Shown piece after piece: positions 34,412-43,316 of a stretch of 64,000 nt of DNA (positions are counted from its first letter, which is position 1; each line of letters starts with the position of its first letter). The DNA lies in assembly GCA_016720685.1 (NCBI GenBank), contig JADKKC010000035.1:23566-87565 (forward strand), written 5' to 3'. The position numbers were made by a program, and so were the translations under genes. The notes beneath the pieces were generated by a model, which did not search any database, was not told where the DNA came from, and saw nothing but the letters and a program-made list of their open reading frames with translations. This DNA is from Zoogloea sp. (GTDB lineage: Bacteria > Pseudomonadota > Gammaproteobacteria > Burkholderiales > Rhodocyclaceae).

Positions 34412-34613
34412 GAAGTTGTCCGATCGACTTCAACGCCGCTGGCGGTAGCTCCACCGGTGGCAGATCATTGCTTTCGCTGGACAGCTTGATCGTGACAGCC
34501 TTTGAGCGATCAAGGGCTTCCACGATGCAGCGCTGTGCCAAGCGTGCAAGTTCCATGTCGTCCTTTGACACGGGAGGAGACACTGGCCCTCGATTCCGAT
34601 CTGTAGTTCCCAT
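34412..34613 (-). pseudogene. Antitoxin of the PIN pair, 5' part
   Basis: Starts MGTTDRNRGPVSPPVSKDDM at 34613 and runs to SIGQLL at the IS630 border, where a TAG created by the insertion ends the frame. It is the N-terminal 68 codons of the gene that continues at 30889. Confidence 0.75.
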
Positions 34614-34646
34614 GACGCGCTCACCTCGTAAATTTAGTGGCCGATC

Positions 34647-34826
34647 TTAGGCAGGCCTAACTGTATTAAGCACAACAAACGCAAACGCAATAAGTGCACT
34701 GCGGCGGTGAGCGATTCGCACCGCGTTGTGTAGATAGTCGACGGTCAACAGCGCTGGTGCCCGAACCGCTCGAACAAGGTACTCCCGCCAGCCTCTGCCA
34801 TGATTTTTCTGAAGGCCAAGATCGCT
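34647..34826 (-). pseudogene. 3' part of an unidentified gene interrupted by IS21
   Basis: An open minus-strand frame (GRGWREYLVRAVRAPALLTVDYLHNAV ends RSALIAFAFVVLNTV..., stop at 34647) has a protein-like composition with a hydrophobic C-terminal helix. Its 5' continuation appears on the other side of IS21 at 37517-37640 (FSGLNPFLNADEG, RRYGLRLDGYTPLRWKLEK). I do not recognise the gene. Confidence 0.35.
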
Positions 34827-34830
34827 TGTC

Positions 34831-34980
34831 ACCGACCGGCACATAGGAGCCAGTTGATGATCGGCACAATGGAGCCAGAGCGTGATCGGCACATTGGAGC
34901 CACTCCGTGATCGGCGTAATGGAGCCACCCACGGATCGGCACATAGGCGCCAGCGCTGGATCGGCGTAATGGAGCCAGTT
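34831..34980. repeat. Six-unit 25-bp tandem terminal repeat of IS21
   Basis: The core (A/T)CCGGC or ATCGGC occurs at 34836, 34861, 34886, 34911, 34936 and 34961, exactly 25 bp apart, each followed by a variant of ACATAGGAGCCA or GTAATGGAGCCA. Two more copies lie at the right end (around 37480 and 37503) in inverted orientation. These are probably IstA-binding sites. Confidence 0.8.
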
Positions 34981-35049
34981 TCGCTCTGACGGACGTCTCG
35001 ACCTTTCGCGGCCCACCGCTACCCTGCCGGGTTTGGCAGGAGAGAGCCG

Positions 35050-36597
35050 GTGGCCCGCAGGAGTATCGAGATGCACGAGTACCGCCAGGCCCTGATGCGT
35101 TTGCGTCAGGGCGATTCGGAGCGCGAGATTGCCCGCTCCGGTTTGATGGGCCGCGCCAAGGCGGCCCGGTTCCGGGAGTTGGCCCGCGAGAAGGGCTGGC
35201 TCGAACTCACCCGGCCCTTGCCGCCAGACGCTGAGATTGCGGCCGCGCTGGCCCCGCCGCGGGTGCCGCTGACGGCCCAGTCGACGCTGGCGGCCTATCG
35301 CCAGTTGGTCGCGCAGTGGCTCGGCCAGGGCGTCTCCGGCGTGGCGATCCACGCCGCGCTCGTCCGCGAGCATGGCTTCACCGGCCACTACTCCAGCGTC
35401 CGCCGCCTGATCGCCGCGGTGGGGCGCGAGCTGCCGCCCGACACCACGGTGCGCCTGTCCTTCGAGCCGGGCGAGGCCGCGCAGGTGGACTTCGGCGCCG
35501 GCCCCGAACTCATCGATCCGGCCACCGGGGCGCTTCGCCGCACCTGGGCCTTCGTGATGACGCTGGCCTTCTCGCGCCACCAGTACGTGGAGTTCGTGTG
35601 GGACCAGAGCGTGCGCACCTGGCTCGGCTGCCATCAGCGTGCCTTCGAGTGGTTCGGCGCGGTGCCGGCGCGGCTGATCATCGACAACGCCAAGTGCGCC
35701 ATCACCCGCGCCTGCGCGCGCGACCCCGAGGTGCAGCGGGCCTACGCCGAGTGTGCGGAGGGCTACGGCTTTCGCATCGACGCCTGCCCGCCGCGGGACC
35801 CGCAGAAGAAGGGCATCGTCGAGGCCGGGGTGAAGTACGTGAAGGGCAACTTCCTGCCCACCCGCAGCTTCCGGGACATGACCGAGCTCAACGCCCAGGT
35901 GCGCGAGTGGGTGCTGCAGGTGGCCGGGCAGCGCACCCACGGCACGACCCGCATCCAGCCGCTGGAGAGCTTCGCGGTGGAGCGGGCGCTGCTGTTGCCC
36001 CTGCCGGCGGTGCCGCCGGACCTGGGCACCTGGCACCCGGTGACGGTGCATCGGGACTGCCACGTGAGCTTCGAGCGGGGCCTCTACTCGGTGCCCTTCG
36101 CGCTGGTGGGCAAGCGCCTGTGGCTGCGCGCCACCGACAGCGTGGTGACGGTGTATCAGGACTTCCAGCCGGTCGCCCTCCATGCCCGTAGCCGCCGACC
36201 CGGTGAGCGGCGCACCGTCACCGACCACCTGCCGCCGGAGGCCCGGACCTTCTTCGCCCATGACCGCGCCTGGTGTCTGCAGCAGGCCGCGGGGGTCGGG
36301 CCGGCCTGCGCCGGACTCATCCAGCGCCTCCTCTCGGACCGCGTGTCCGAGCGCCTGCGGGCGGCCCAGGGCGTCTTGCACCTCAAGGCCAAGTATGGCG
36401 CCGCGCGCCTCGAAGCCGCCTGCACCCGGGCCCTGGCGCACGACAGCCCGCACTACCGCACCGTCAAGACCATCCTCGTCGGCGGCCACGACCTGATCCC
36501 CGCCACCGGCGTGATCAGCCTTGAGCCCTACGCCGGCCGAGCCCGCTTCGCCCGCGGCACGGCAAGCCTCTTCGCCGACGAACCCCCGATTCACTGA
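35050..36597 (+). CDS. istA: IS21 transposase IstA (515 aa)
   Basis: The IS21 DDE transposase. An N-terminal helix-turn-helix (LRQGDSEREIARSGLMGRAKA) is followed by the catalytic core: EAAQVDFGAGPEL (first Asp), ARLIIDNAKCAI (second Asp) and CPPRDPQKKGIVEAGVKYVKGNFLP (Glu). A GTG at 35050 or the ATG at 35071 (MHEYRQALMRL) could be the start; I list the longer form. It is full length and followed after 46 bp by istB. Confidence 0.93.
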   Translation: MARRSIEMHEYRQALMRLRQGDSEREIARSGLMGRAKAARFRELAREKGWLELTRPLPPDAEIAAALAPPRVPLTAQSTLAAYRQLVAQWLGQGVSGVAIHAALVREHGFTGHYSSVRRLIAAVGRELPPDTTVRLSFEPGEAAQVDFGAGPELIDPATGALRRTWAFVMTLAFSRHQYVEFVWDQSVRTWLGCHQRAFEWFGAVPARLIIDNAKCAITRACARDPEVQRAYAECAEGYGFRIDACPPRDPQKKGIVEAGVKYVKGNFLPTRSFRDMTELNAQVREWVLQVAGQRTHGTTRIQPLESFAVERALLLPLPAVPPDLGTWHPVTVHRDCHVSFERGLYSVPFALVGKRLWLRATDSVVTVYQDFQPVALHARSRRPGERRTVTDHLPPEARTFFAHDRAWCLQQAAGVGPACAGLIQRLLSDRVSERLRAAQGVLHLKAKYGAARLEAACTRALAHDSPHYRTVKTILVGGHDLIPATGVISLEPYAGRARFARGTASLFADEPPIH

Positions 36598-36643
36598 CCC
36601 GGGACGCCATCCCGGCGTCTCTCCATCCCCAAGGAGTTGCACC

Positions 36644-37432
36644 ATGAATCCCGCCACCGAACTGGCCCCCCAACTGAAGCAGCTGCGCCTCTCGGGCATC
36701 CTCGATTCGCTCGAGGCCCGCAACCGCCAGGCCATCGACGCCAAGCTCGCCTACACCGAGTTTCTCGCCCTCCTGATCCAGGACGAGGTGGCCCGGCGCG
36801 AGCAGAAGAAGTTCTCGACCCGCCTGCGCCGCGCGGCCTTCCGCGCCACCAAGACCCTGGAGGGCTTCGAGTTCGAGCGCCTCCCGAGCACCAACCGGGC
36901 GCTGGTCCATGACCTGGCCACCGGCCGCTACATCCACGAGAAGGCCCCGGTGCTCATCGTCGGGCCCTGCGGCACCGGCAAGAGCCACCTGGCCCAGGCC
37001 CTCGGGCACTGCGCGGTGCGCCAGGGGCAGGACGTGGTCTTTGCGTCCTGCGCGCAGCTGCTGGCCAGCCTCAACGCGGCGCGGGCCATCGGCAACTACG
37101 AGCGAAAGCTCCAGCAACTGGCCCGGGTGCCGCTGCTGATCATCGACGACTTTGGCCTCAAGCCGCTGCGCGCCCCGGCCGACGAGGATCTGCACGACCT
37201 GATCGCCGAGCGCTACGAGCAGGCCGCCACCCTCGTCACCAGCAACCTCGACTTCACCGAGTGGGACCAGGCCTTCCCGGGCAACCGCCTGCTCGCTTCG
37301 GCCACCGTCGATCGGCTGCGCCACAACGCCTATTGCCTGACCCTCGACGGGGCGTCTTACCGGGCGCCGCGGCAGGGTCCCAACAAGGCCAAAACAGCCC
37401 TTGCCAGCACCCCGAAAAACAACCAACCTTGA
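36644..37432 (+). CDS. istB: IS21 transposition ATPase IstB (262 aa)
   Basis: The DnaC-like AAA+ helper of IS21 transposition. The Walker A motif is VGPCGTGKSHLAQAL, Walker B is LLIIDDFGLKPL, and sensor motifs VTSNLDFTEWDQAF and DRLRHNAYCLTLDG follow. AAGGAG precedes the ATG at 36644; the longer frame upstream overlaps istA and is not used. It is intact. Confidence 0.95.
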   Translation: MNPATELAPQLKQLRLSGILDSLEARNRQAIDAKLAYTEFLALLIQDEVARREQKKFSTRLRRAAFRATKTLEGFEFERLPSTNRALVHDLATGRYIHEKAPVLIVGPCGTGKSHLAQALGHCAVRQGQDVVFASCAQLLASLNAARAIGNYERKLQQLARVPLLIIDDFGLKPLRAPADEDLHDLIAERYEQAATLVTSNLDFTEWDQAFPGNRLLASATVDRLRHNAYCLTLDGASYRAPRQGPNKAKTALASTPKNNQP

Positions 37433-37644
37433 ACCCCCGAAGACGTTCGTCAGAGCCTATTCAAACTGGCTCCTATATGCCGGTCAGAGGTGGTTCTATT
37501 GTGCCGGTCAGTGACATCGCTTCTCCAACTTCCACCGTAGGGGTGTATAGCCGTCAAGTCGGAGCCCATACCGCCTCTTGGCGCTCGTGCCCTCGTCCGC
37601 ATTGAGAAACGGGTTGAGGCCACTGAACGTGTCTTTGTCGCCCT

Positions 37645-38182
37645 TTAGCAGGGCGTTGATTTATTCAACTCCCGACACCATCAAGGGTTTTGGCCGAATT
37701 ACAATTCACAAGGCATTCACGACATTCAATTCCCATGCGCGGCCCCGATCATAAGCAGAGCAGCCTTTTCAGCTACACCCATATCGAAGACCGGATTGCC
37801 ACGGATCATCCGCTGCGCAGGATCAAAGTGATGGTCGATATAGTTTTGCATTCGATGTCGCCGAGCTTCGATTCCCTTTATGCCGAAGGCGGGCGCCCGT
37901 CGATTGCCCCCGAGCGCCTTCTTCGCGCCCTGCTGCCCCGCGTATAACCTGACTCGGCTGGGCAATTTGCTGGCACCGTGCCGCTGAATAGGGGGACGTA
38001 TTTGGCGGGGTAGAAACCTTGTCGTGGCCGCGGCGCAATTACGACGCAATGGCGGTGTGGACGGCAGCAGAATGAACGCGTCAAAGCGGCAGCGCTGCGG
38101 ATTTGACGCGTTCATTGGAGTTTGATTTTTCGGACAGGGGAAAAAGCCGCGAGGAACGCTGAGTTTTTCAACGCCCTGCTAA
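37645..38182. mobile_element. Internally deleted IS5-type element (538 bp)
   Basis: A perfect 15-bp terminal inverted repeat, TTAGCAGGGCGTTGA at the left and its complement at 38168-38182, bounds the element. Only the first 70 codons of a transposase remain before the internal deletion, then the right end follows. A transposase with this N-terminus normally exceeds 350 aa. Confidence 0.75.
37735..37947 (+). pseudogene. IS5/IS1182-type transposase, N-terminal 70 codons
   Basis: MRGPDHKQSSLFSYTHIEDRI, DHPLRRIKVMVD and EGGRPSIAPERLLRALL are the conserved N-terminus of this transposase group. The frame leaves homology at about 37945 and stops; the DDE domain is absent. Confidence 0.8.
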
Positions 38183-38340
38183 TGGCACACGGTGCTGTGG
38201 GGCGCCCTATTGAGTCAGCCGGCAGTTTGACTAACTCTTATCCGTCGCAAAAGAAAGGATACTTAAATACTTGCCCCGCTGGCGTGGGATTGCACAAACA
38301 GCACGCCATTCGGAACCGAGTAATGTTTGTGCAGAGTTGC

Positions 38341-39024
38341 TTATGCTTTCCTGCGGCGGATAAACCCGAGGCTAGCAAGTCCGAGACAGAGAAGAGCAAG
38401 GGAGGCAGGTTCGGGGATGCTGGATGCGCCAGTAGCCGTAGGTGCGGATGTCCATTGGCCGCTATTACGCATATTCGACATGCCTTCGACAAGCCCACCG
38501 TAGATCGGAGCATACATGTAACCATAGGTCACGAAGCGTGCGTAGTCACTGTACAGCACCTGCTGATCGTAGCCGTCATGCGCAATGGTGAAGGTTGAAT
38601 TATAGTATTCAAGACCGGTAATCACCGTGGATCCACTTGCGTAGAAGCGGTCTTGTCCGCTGATGATTTGACCGTTTGCATCCGTACTCAAAACTAGGCC
38701 AGAAAGTGTGCCGTGCGTAGCCGAACTCAGATTCATGAACGCACTACCTCCGTTGTAACTCCATGACTGCACTTGTGACAGCACGTCGACCGGAGCACAA
38801 TTTACGCCGATGCAACCCACGCTTACCAGCGGCGCCGCCGTTGTGAATTCGAACTTGATTGGTGCGTTGAGGCCAGCATAAAGCGCCCAATTGTGCCCAG
38901 TAGCGTCATACCAAGAAGTAATCGGCGCTGTGTAGGTATAGGTCATCGGCATGGCATGCGCTACGGAAGAGAGCAGGCTGGCAGCGACAAGGCTAGACGC
39001 GATAAGCGTGTTACGGATGATCAT
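38341..39024 (-). CDS. PEP-CTERM-anchored exported protein (227 aa)
   Basis: An exported protein with an N-terminal signal peptide (TLIASSLVAASLLSSVAHA) and a C-terminal PEP-CTERM sorting signal: SSIPEPASLALLCLGLA, then a short basic tail RRRKA. Such proteins are recognised by exosortase and are linked to extracellular polysaccharide and floc formation in betaproteobacteria. The body is Tyr/Ser/Gly-rich without a known catalytic domain. The ATG at 39024 is preceded by a GAGGGA sequence; the longer frame upstream lacks a signal-peptide layout. No exosortase is in the window. Confidence 0.88.
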   Translation of the reverse strand: MIIRNTLIASSLVAASLLSSVAHAMPMTYTYTAPITSWYDATGHNWALYAGLNAPIKFEFTTAAPLVSVGCIGVNCAPVDVLSQVQSWSYNGGSAFMNLSSATHGTLSGLVLSTDANGQIISGQDRFYASGSTVITGLEYYNSTFTIAHDGYDQQVLYSDYARFVTYGYMYAPIYGGLVEGMSNMRNSGQWTSAPTATGASSIPEPASLALLCLGLASLGFIRRRKA

Positions 39025-39120
39025 GTTACTTCCCTCGGCTTGTTTGGTGGTTGTTTTGCTTGCGGATGAATATTCACTCAAGACGGCCAAAGATGAGCTC
39101 CCTCTAGCATTCTGACCAAA

Positions 39121-39138
39121 GAGCACGATTCGTACCAA
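39121..39138 (-). promoter_or_regulatory. Candidate sigma-54 promoter of the PEP-CTERM gene
   Basis: On the minus strand TTGGTACGAATCGTGCTC has GG and GC separated by exactly 10 bases, the -24/-12 spacing of RpoN promoters. It lies about 100 bp before the start codon in the 400-bp A+T-rich intergenic region (39025-39428), where I see nothing else. PEP-CTERM genes in related bacteria are known to be under PrsK/PrsR and RpoN control. Confidence 0.4.
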
Positions 39139-39428
39139 GCATGCAGCCAAGTAATGCAAGCTACTGATTAAATGATTATTTAAAAAAATAAGTGATATGT
39201 TTTTTGTAGGTGTTTGATACGGGTGGTGTAAGATTTTCCGACAAGCACACTGCCCGATTGCTCGTTGCAATGAATTAATTGTCTGTGCAGCTTATTCGTC
39301 GCCATAGAATGACGAATAAGTTCGGCCCATAATGCCAATGTCTTCCATGCGGCCAAGATAAAGTGAGCCATAGAAAGCCGAGTAGCCCGGCCAGCAGGCA
39401 TTTTATTGTCATCAGGCCGGTCTCCGTC

Positions 39429-39929
39429 TTAATCGATCAGGAAGCGATGCATCACGTAGGCATCCACGTAGCCCAATTTCTGATGGCGAAAAACCTTGGG
39501 CAGTTTGCCCACAATCGAAAACCCCAGTTTTTGCCATAGAGCGACTGCCGCCTCATTGGTGCTAATGACAAAGTTGAATTGCATCGCCTCGTAACCAGCT
39601 TTCTTGGCCTCACGCAAACAGTGAAGTCCCAATCTTTGGCCGATACCCTTGCCGCTGTGTCCAGGAGCGACCATGAACGAGGCGTTGGCAACATGGCTGC
39701 CCAAGTCTCGCTGGTTGGGAATCAGTTTGTACATGCCAACGATTTGCCCATTCTCTTCCGCAACATAGGAGACAACTCCGGGGCCGAACCAGTAAGTGAA
39801 AGCGTCTTCGTAGGGGGTATCCGAGGCAAACACATAAGTGGTCTCGTCACGGACAACCTGCTGAAATATGGGCCACATGGCCCCAAAGTCGGATTCAACG
39901 GCTAAGCGGATATTCATACTGGAAGTCAT
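39429..39929 (-). CDS. GNAT-family N-acetyltransferase (166 aa)
   Basis: A single-domain acetyl-CoA-dependent acyltransferase. The N-terminus (MNIRLAVESDFGAMWPIFQQVV) is typical, and motif A is FMVAPGHSGKGIGQRLGLHCL, where the usual acetyl-CoA loop R/Q-x-x-G-x-G/A reads GHSGKGIG. The end VALWQKLGFSIVGKLP is motif B. Starts at 39929 or 39917 are both possible; neither has a strong ribosome binding site. The substrate is unknown. Confidence 0.85.
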   Translation of the reverse strand: MTSSMNIRLAVESDFGAMWPIFQQVVRDETTYVFASDTPYEDAFTYWFGPGVVSYVAEENGQIVGMYKLIPNQRDLGSHVANASFMVAPGHSGKGIGQRLGLHCLREAKKAGYEAMQFNFVISTNEAAVALWQKLGFSIVGKLPKVFRHQKLGYVDAYVMHRFLID

Positions 39930-40104
39930 GGGCAAACGCACGGTTGGTTTCAGATGTGTTGCCAGCTTAGCCGAAGTGTCAGCGCCATATCGCCGGTTTA
40001 TCGTCGCGTTTCGCTGGTCAGGATTTCAAGCGTCGCAATGAAGCAGTTATGACGGATGCTGAGTCGTAGCCAGTTTGGCTTGCAACCTCAGGTTGTGTAA
40101 GCAA

Positions 40105-40467
40105 CTACCGTTTTGGCTTGCGGCGGGCCCGTAGGCCGGTAATCGCTGCAAGGAACAGTTGTATGACGACGAACCAGAACAGTGCAGTACCAACTATCCA
40201 GAGAAAGTAGCCTGAGATACCGGATGGGTAACCCGCGAAGACACCTCCGAGAGTTGCCCACCAGAGAAACTCACCAGGACCGGCAAAGGATTCGGCCGCG
40301 TGCCATAGCAGATGGGTGAGAGGGTTTGACGAGCCGACTTTCACGATGGCTACGGCTATTGCGCTAAGTATCAACGCAACGCAGGCAACGACAATACTTG
40401 CTCGAGCGCCATTGGTCATTTGAATTGACGGCTTTGTGTGATCGCGCCACAAAATGCTTCTGTGCAT
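40105..40467 (-). CDS. Small integral membrane protein (120 aa), unknown
   Basis: From the ATG at 40467 the protein has hydrophobic segments at about residues 26-45 (SIVVACVALILSAIAVAIV), a weaker one in the middle (FLWWATLGGVFAGYP) and one at 88-113 (YFLWIVGTALFWFVVIQLFL), then a basic tail RARRKPKR. This gives two or three membrane spans. No family is recognised. Confidence 0.55.
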   Translation of the reverse strand: MHRSILWRDHTKPSIQMTNGARASIVVACVALILSAIAVAIVKVGSSNPLTHLLWHAAESFAGPGEFLWWATLGGVFAGYPSGISGYFLWIVGTALFWFVVIQLFLAAITGLRARRKPKR

Positions 40468-40599
40468 ACTAACCAATCAGTATCCATTGGTGCAACCCAT
40501 TGTCTAAAAATAACATTTGCGTACGCCGTGAGCCAGCATACCGTACTAAATGATCTGCCAAACCCTGCAAGCCCATGAAAGTGCCAATGGCGTTATAAG

Positions 40600-41015
<416 letters not shown>

Positions 41016-41054
41016 GATAAACGGACGTCCCAATTACAAGCAGCTAACGGCAGT

Positions 41055-41273
41055 TCATTGCCGAATACCCGACGCTTTGGTTTGGATTTCCTCGATCTCT
41101 TCAGAGGTCAGCAAAAACTCTGACTGGCTTCCTAGGCGCTCAATTGCGAATTCGATGAAGCTACGAACTCGAGCCGGTTGAGACCGCCGACTTCCGTAGT
41201 AGAGATAGACCCCCATGTGGTCCGTCATGTGCTGAAGCAGTACCAGATTGAGTGCGCCTGCTCGGATGTAGGA
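41055..41273 (-). pseudogene. C-terminal fragment of a LysR-type regulator
   Basis: The last 70 or so codons of a LysR effector domain: HMTDHMGVYLYYGSRRSQPARVRSFIEFAIERL, ending with a short tail and stop at 41055. The 5' part is cut off by the terminal repeat of the ISAs1-like element at 41274. Confidence 0.65.
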
Positions 41274-41958
41274 CCAGGGCCATCGCATTCAAAAGTCATA
41301 ACAGATGAATCCCGAGCATTTTCATACGGATATCGTCATCCCAGGCCGCCCGGTGTGTCGGTTTTGTCCGCACGAATCAGGTTCAGCGCGATCTTCTTGA
41401 GCAAAGAGAGGTTCTGCGGGGCGTGGTCCTTCCTGATCATGCAGTCATCCTCGCCGAAGCAGACGGCGAGCATCCAGTGCAAGCGGTTCTCGATGGCCCA
41501 GTGCGCGCGCACGATCCTGGCGGCGATCTCGCGCTGGCAGCCCATGGCGTCGATGCTCACCAGCAAGCCCTTGATGTGCAAGGCTTCGAGCAGCTCGGGG
41601 ATGGCGGTGATCTCGTTGCTCTTGCCCGCGACTTTCTCCTGGCCGAGCACCAGCCCCAATTCGGTCGAGAAGGCGCTGACCATGTGCACCGGTGGGGCGT
41701 CACCGTCGGCCGAACGGCGCAATCACCAGGATCTCCCGGAAGTCGTGGCGGGTCCCGTTGCTCGGCTGACGCGGATCTTCAAGCTCACTGAGTTTCTCCA
41801 TCAGACTGACTCCCGCTCCACGCATTTCCGTCGCCCAAAAGACGAGAGTAGACGCGTTTTTGAGAGGGTTCACAAGATGGCGGCCTAACCTGTTGAGCAT
41901 GAACGATTTTTCTGGCGGCTTTCGGGAGGTTTATGTCATTCCAGTGCGATGGCGCTGG
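41274..41958 (-). mobile_element. ISAs1-family derivative with internal deletions
   Basis: Ends CCAGGGCCATCGCATTC (41274-41290) and CCAGTGCGATGGCGCTGG (41941-41958) are inverted repeats. Inside, ISAs1 transposase pieces are joined: the N-terminus (MEKLSELEDPRQPSNGTRHDF) to RRSADGDAPPVHMVSAFS, then REIAARIV directly to RAHWAIENRLHWM, then ADKTDT to a deleted tail. About half the coding sequence is lost, so it cannot encode transposase, but it keeps both ends and could be moved by an intact copy. Confidence 0.75.
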
Positions 41959-41981
41959 GACCGCACCGCCCGATTCCACCT

Positions 41982-42014
41982 GAAACTGTTCGGCTTCAAC
42001 CGCCGAACAGTTTC
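41982..42014 (-). terminator. Terminator hairpin overlapping the end of the tautomerase gene
   Basis: GAAACTGTTCGGC-TTCAACC-GCCGAACAGTTTC is a perfect 13-bp stem with a 7-base loop. Its arm on the gene side encodes the last codons (K-L-F-G-G) and the stop. Confidence 0.65.
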
Positions 42015-42178
42015 CCTTCCCCGGCCCAATCAGAAGGCGCAACGTCTTCGAAAATCACGTAGATGTACTTCGGGTCCGTTCCGGTATTGCGAACAATGCT
42101 TTCCGTGATTTCGGCAGCGACAGCTTGCTTGGTGGCGGTTTCCTTACCTTCAAACCAGGTAACGCGTACGACGGGCAT
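41996..42178 (-). CDS. 4-oxalocrotonate tautomerase-like protein (60 aa)
   Basis: A 60-residue tautomerase with the catalytic Pro directly after Met (MPVVRVTWFEGKETATKQ), the length and pattern of 4-OT subunits, ending WAGEGKLFGG. The family acts as oligomers on enol/keto substrates, often in aromatic or halogenated compound breakdown. AAGGAG precedes the ATG. It lies about 80 bp downstream of the hydrolase gene and is the last gene of the LysR-controlled operon. Confidence 0.85.
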   Translation of the reverse strand: MPVVRVTWFEGKETATKQAVAAEITESIVRNTGTDPKYIYVIFEDVAPSDWAGEGKLFGG

Positions 42179-42255
42179 AAGAATCTCCTTACGTTGAAAA
42201 ATGGATGTTTGCAGACTGTGCCGCCCGCCTGATGCGTTGGCGGGTAGCGATTTTC

Positions 42256-43254
42256 TTAATGCTCAAGAAAGGCACGCAGATCTTCCGTGAACTTGAACGG
42301 GTTCTTGAACATGAGGAAGTGGTCGCCTTGTTCGGGCCGGGTGTAGGCATGCAACTTCGCATTGGGAATGACCGAAGCCATCCAGCGCTGACTGGGTAGG
42401 TTGTTGCTGTATTCACCGGAGAAGATCGCTGTCGGCACGTTGATCTTGTGGCGAATCACATCGCGCCAGTCGTTCGTGGCGTGGTCGAAAAGCACCTTGG
42501 CGGTGTATTTCGGATCGTCTTTGACAAACGCGTTCGCGAAGGCGGTCGAATTCTCGTAGTACGGCGAATCCTTGGCCAGCGCACGCTCGACGACCTTCAT
42601 ATCGACGACCAGTTGGTTGGTCGGAGCGCCGGACGTGAAGGCCGCCACCATCCGCTCGACCGAGGAGGTCATGCCGCCGGCGTCGAGCCGCTCCTGCTCG
42701 CTCCAGTCGGTATGGGCATAGATCGAGACCGGTTCATCGACGAAGACCAGCTTGCGAATGCCTTTCGTGCCGAAGAGGTCGATATAACCCCAGAGAACGG
42801 CAGCACCCATCGACCAGCCGCAGTAGTCGGCAGTCTCCAAGCCCAGGTGTTCCGAGAATTCCTTGAGGTCGGCCGAGAAGCGCGTGATGCGGCTGCCGTA
42901 ATCGACATGCTGCGAAAGTCCCTGGTTGCGGGGATCGAGCACATAGACGTGATAGTGCTTGCTGAGCAGATAGAGTACGTTGATGTATTCCGCGCCGTTG
43001 GCCGACCAACCGGGAATGAACACCAAGGGTTTGCCGGAACCTGCCTCCCAGTAGCTCAGTTTTACCCCGTCACCGGTGGTGAATGTGTTGATCTGCAAAT
43101 CCTGGAAGTCCGATAGCTTGGCCGGCAAACCACCCAGCTTGTGGGGGAACGTGTAGTCCTTGCCCAGCACCTCGATGGCCGGGGCTGCACTGACCGAACC
43201 GTGCAAGGCGAGCAATGGCAGCGCAAACAGCGCAGAACGGATGAGGCTTCTCAT
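42256..43254 (-). CDS. Exported alpha/beta hydrolase (332 aa)
   Basis: A signal peptide (RSALFALPLLALHGSVSA) directs this hydrolase to the periplasm. The catalytic features are the oxyanion motif VFIPGWSAN, the nucleophile in DYCGWSMGAAV, an acid candidate after FSGEYSNN and His in EQGDHFLMF. An AAGGA sequence precedes the ATG at 43254; the open frame beyond it has no signal layout. The neighbours are an NADP-binding reductase upstream and a tautomerase downstream. Confidence 0.85.
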   Translation of the reverse strand: MRSLIRSALFALPLLALHGSVSAAPAIEVLGKDYTFPHKLGGLPAKLSDFQDLQINTFTTGDGVKLSYWEAGSGKPLVFIPGWSANGAEYINVLYLLSKHYHVYVLDPRNQGLSQHVDYGSRITRFSADLKEFSEHLGLETADYCGWSMGAAVLWGYIDLFGTKGIRKLVFVDEPVSIYAHTDWSEQERLDAGGMTSSVERMVAAFTSGAPTNQLVVDMKVVERALAKDSPYYENSTAFANAFVKDDPKYTAKVLFDHATNDWRDVIRHKINVPTAIFSGEYSNNLPSQRWMASVIPNAKLHAYTRPEQGDHFLMFKNPFKFTEDLRAFLEH

Positions 43255-43316
43255 GATGATCCTTGCCGGGATGCCGTGGCCAGCTTTGAACTGGCCATTG
43301 CATCCAGATGCGTGAT

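Larger units (their letters stand above)
34827..37516 (+). mobile_element. IS21-family element (2690 bp), apparently intact
   Basis: Ends TGTCAC...GTGACA are flanked by TCGCT at 34822-34826 and 37517-37521, a 5-bp target duplication. It contains intact istA and istB and multiple terminal repeats (CCGGCACATAGGAGCC type). The intact genes contrast with the decayed neighbours and suggest it is the most recent arrival. Confidence 0.9.

Noticed and set aside
34831..34980. Regular 25-bp repeats resembling a CRISPR array
   Set aside because: The units are contiguous with no unique spacers, no cas genes are near, and they coincide with the terminal repeats of IS21.
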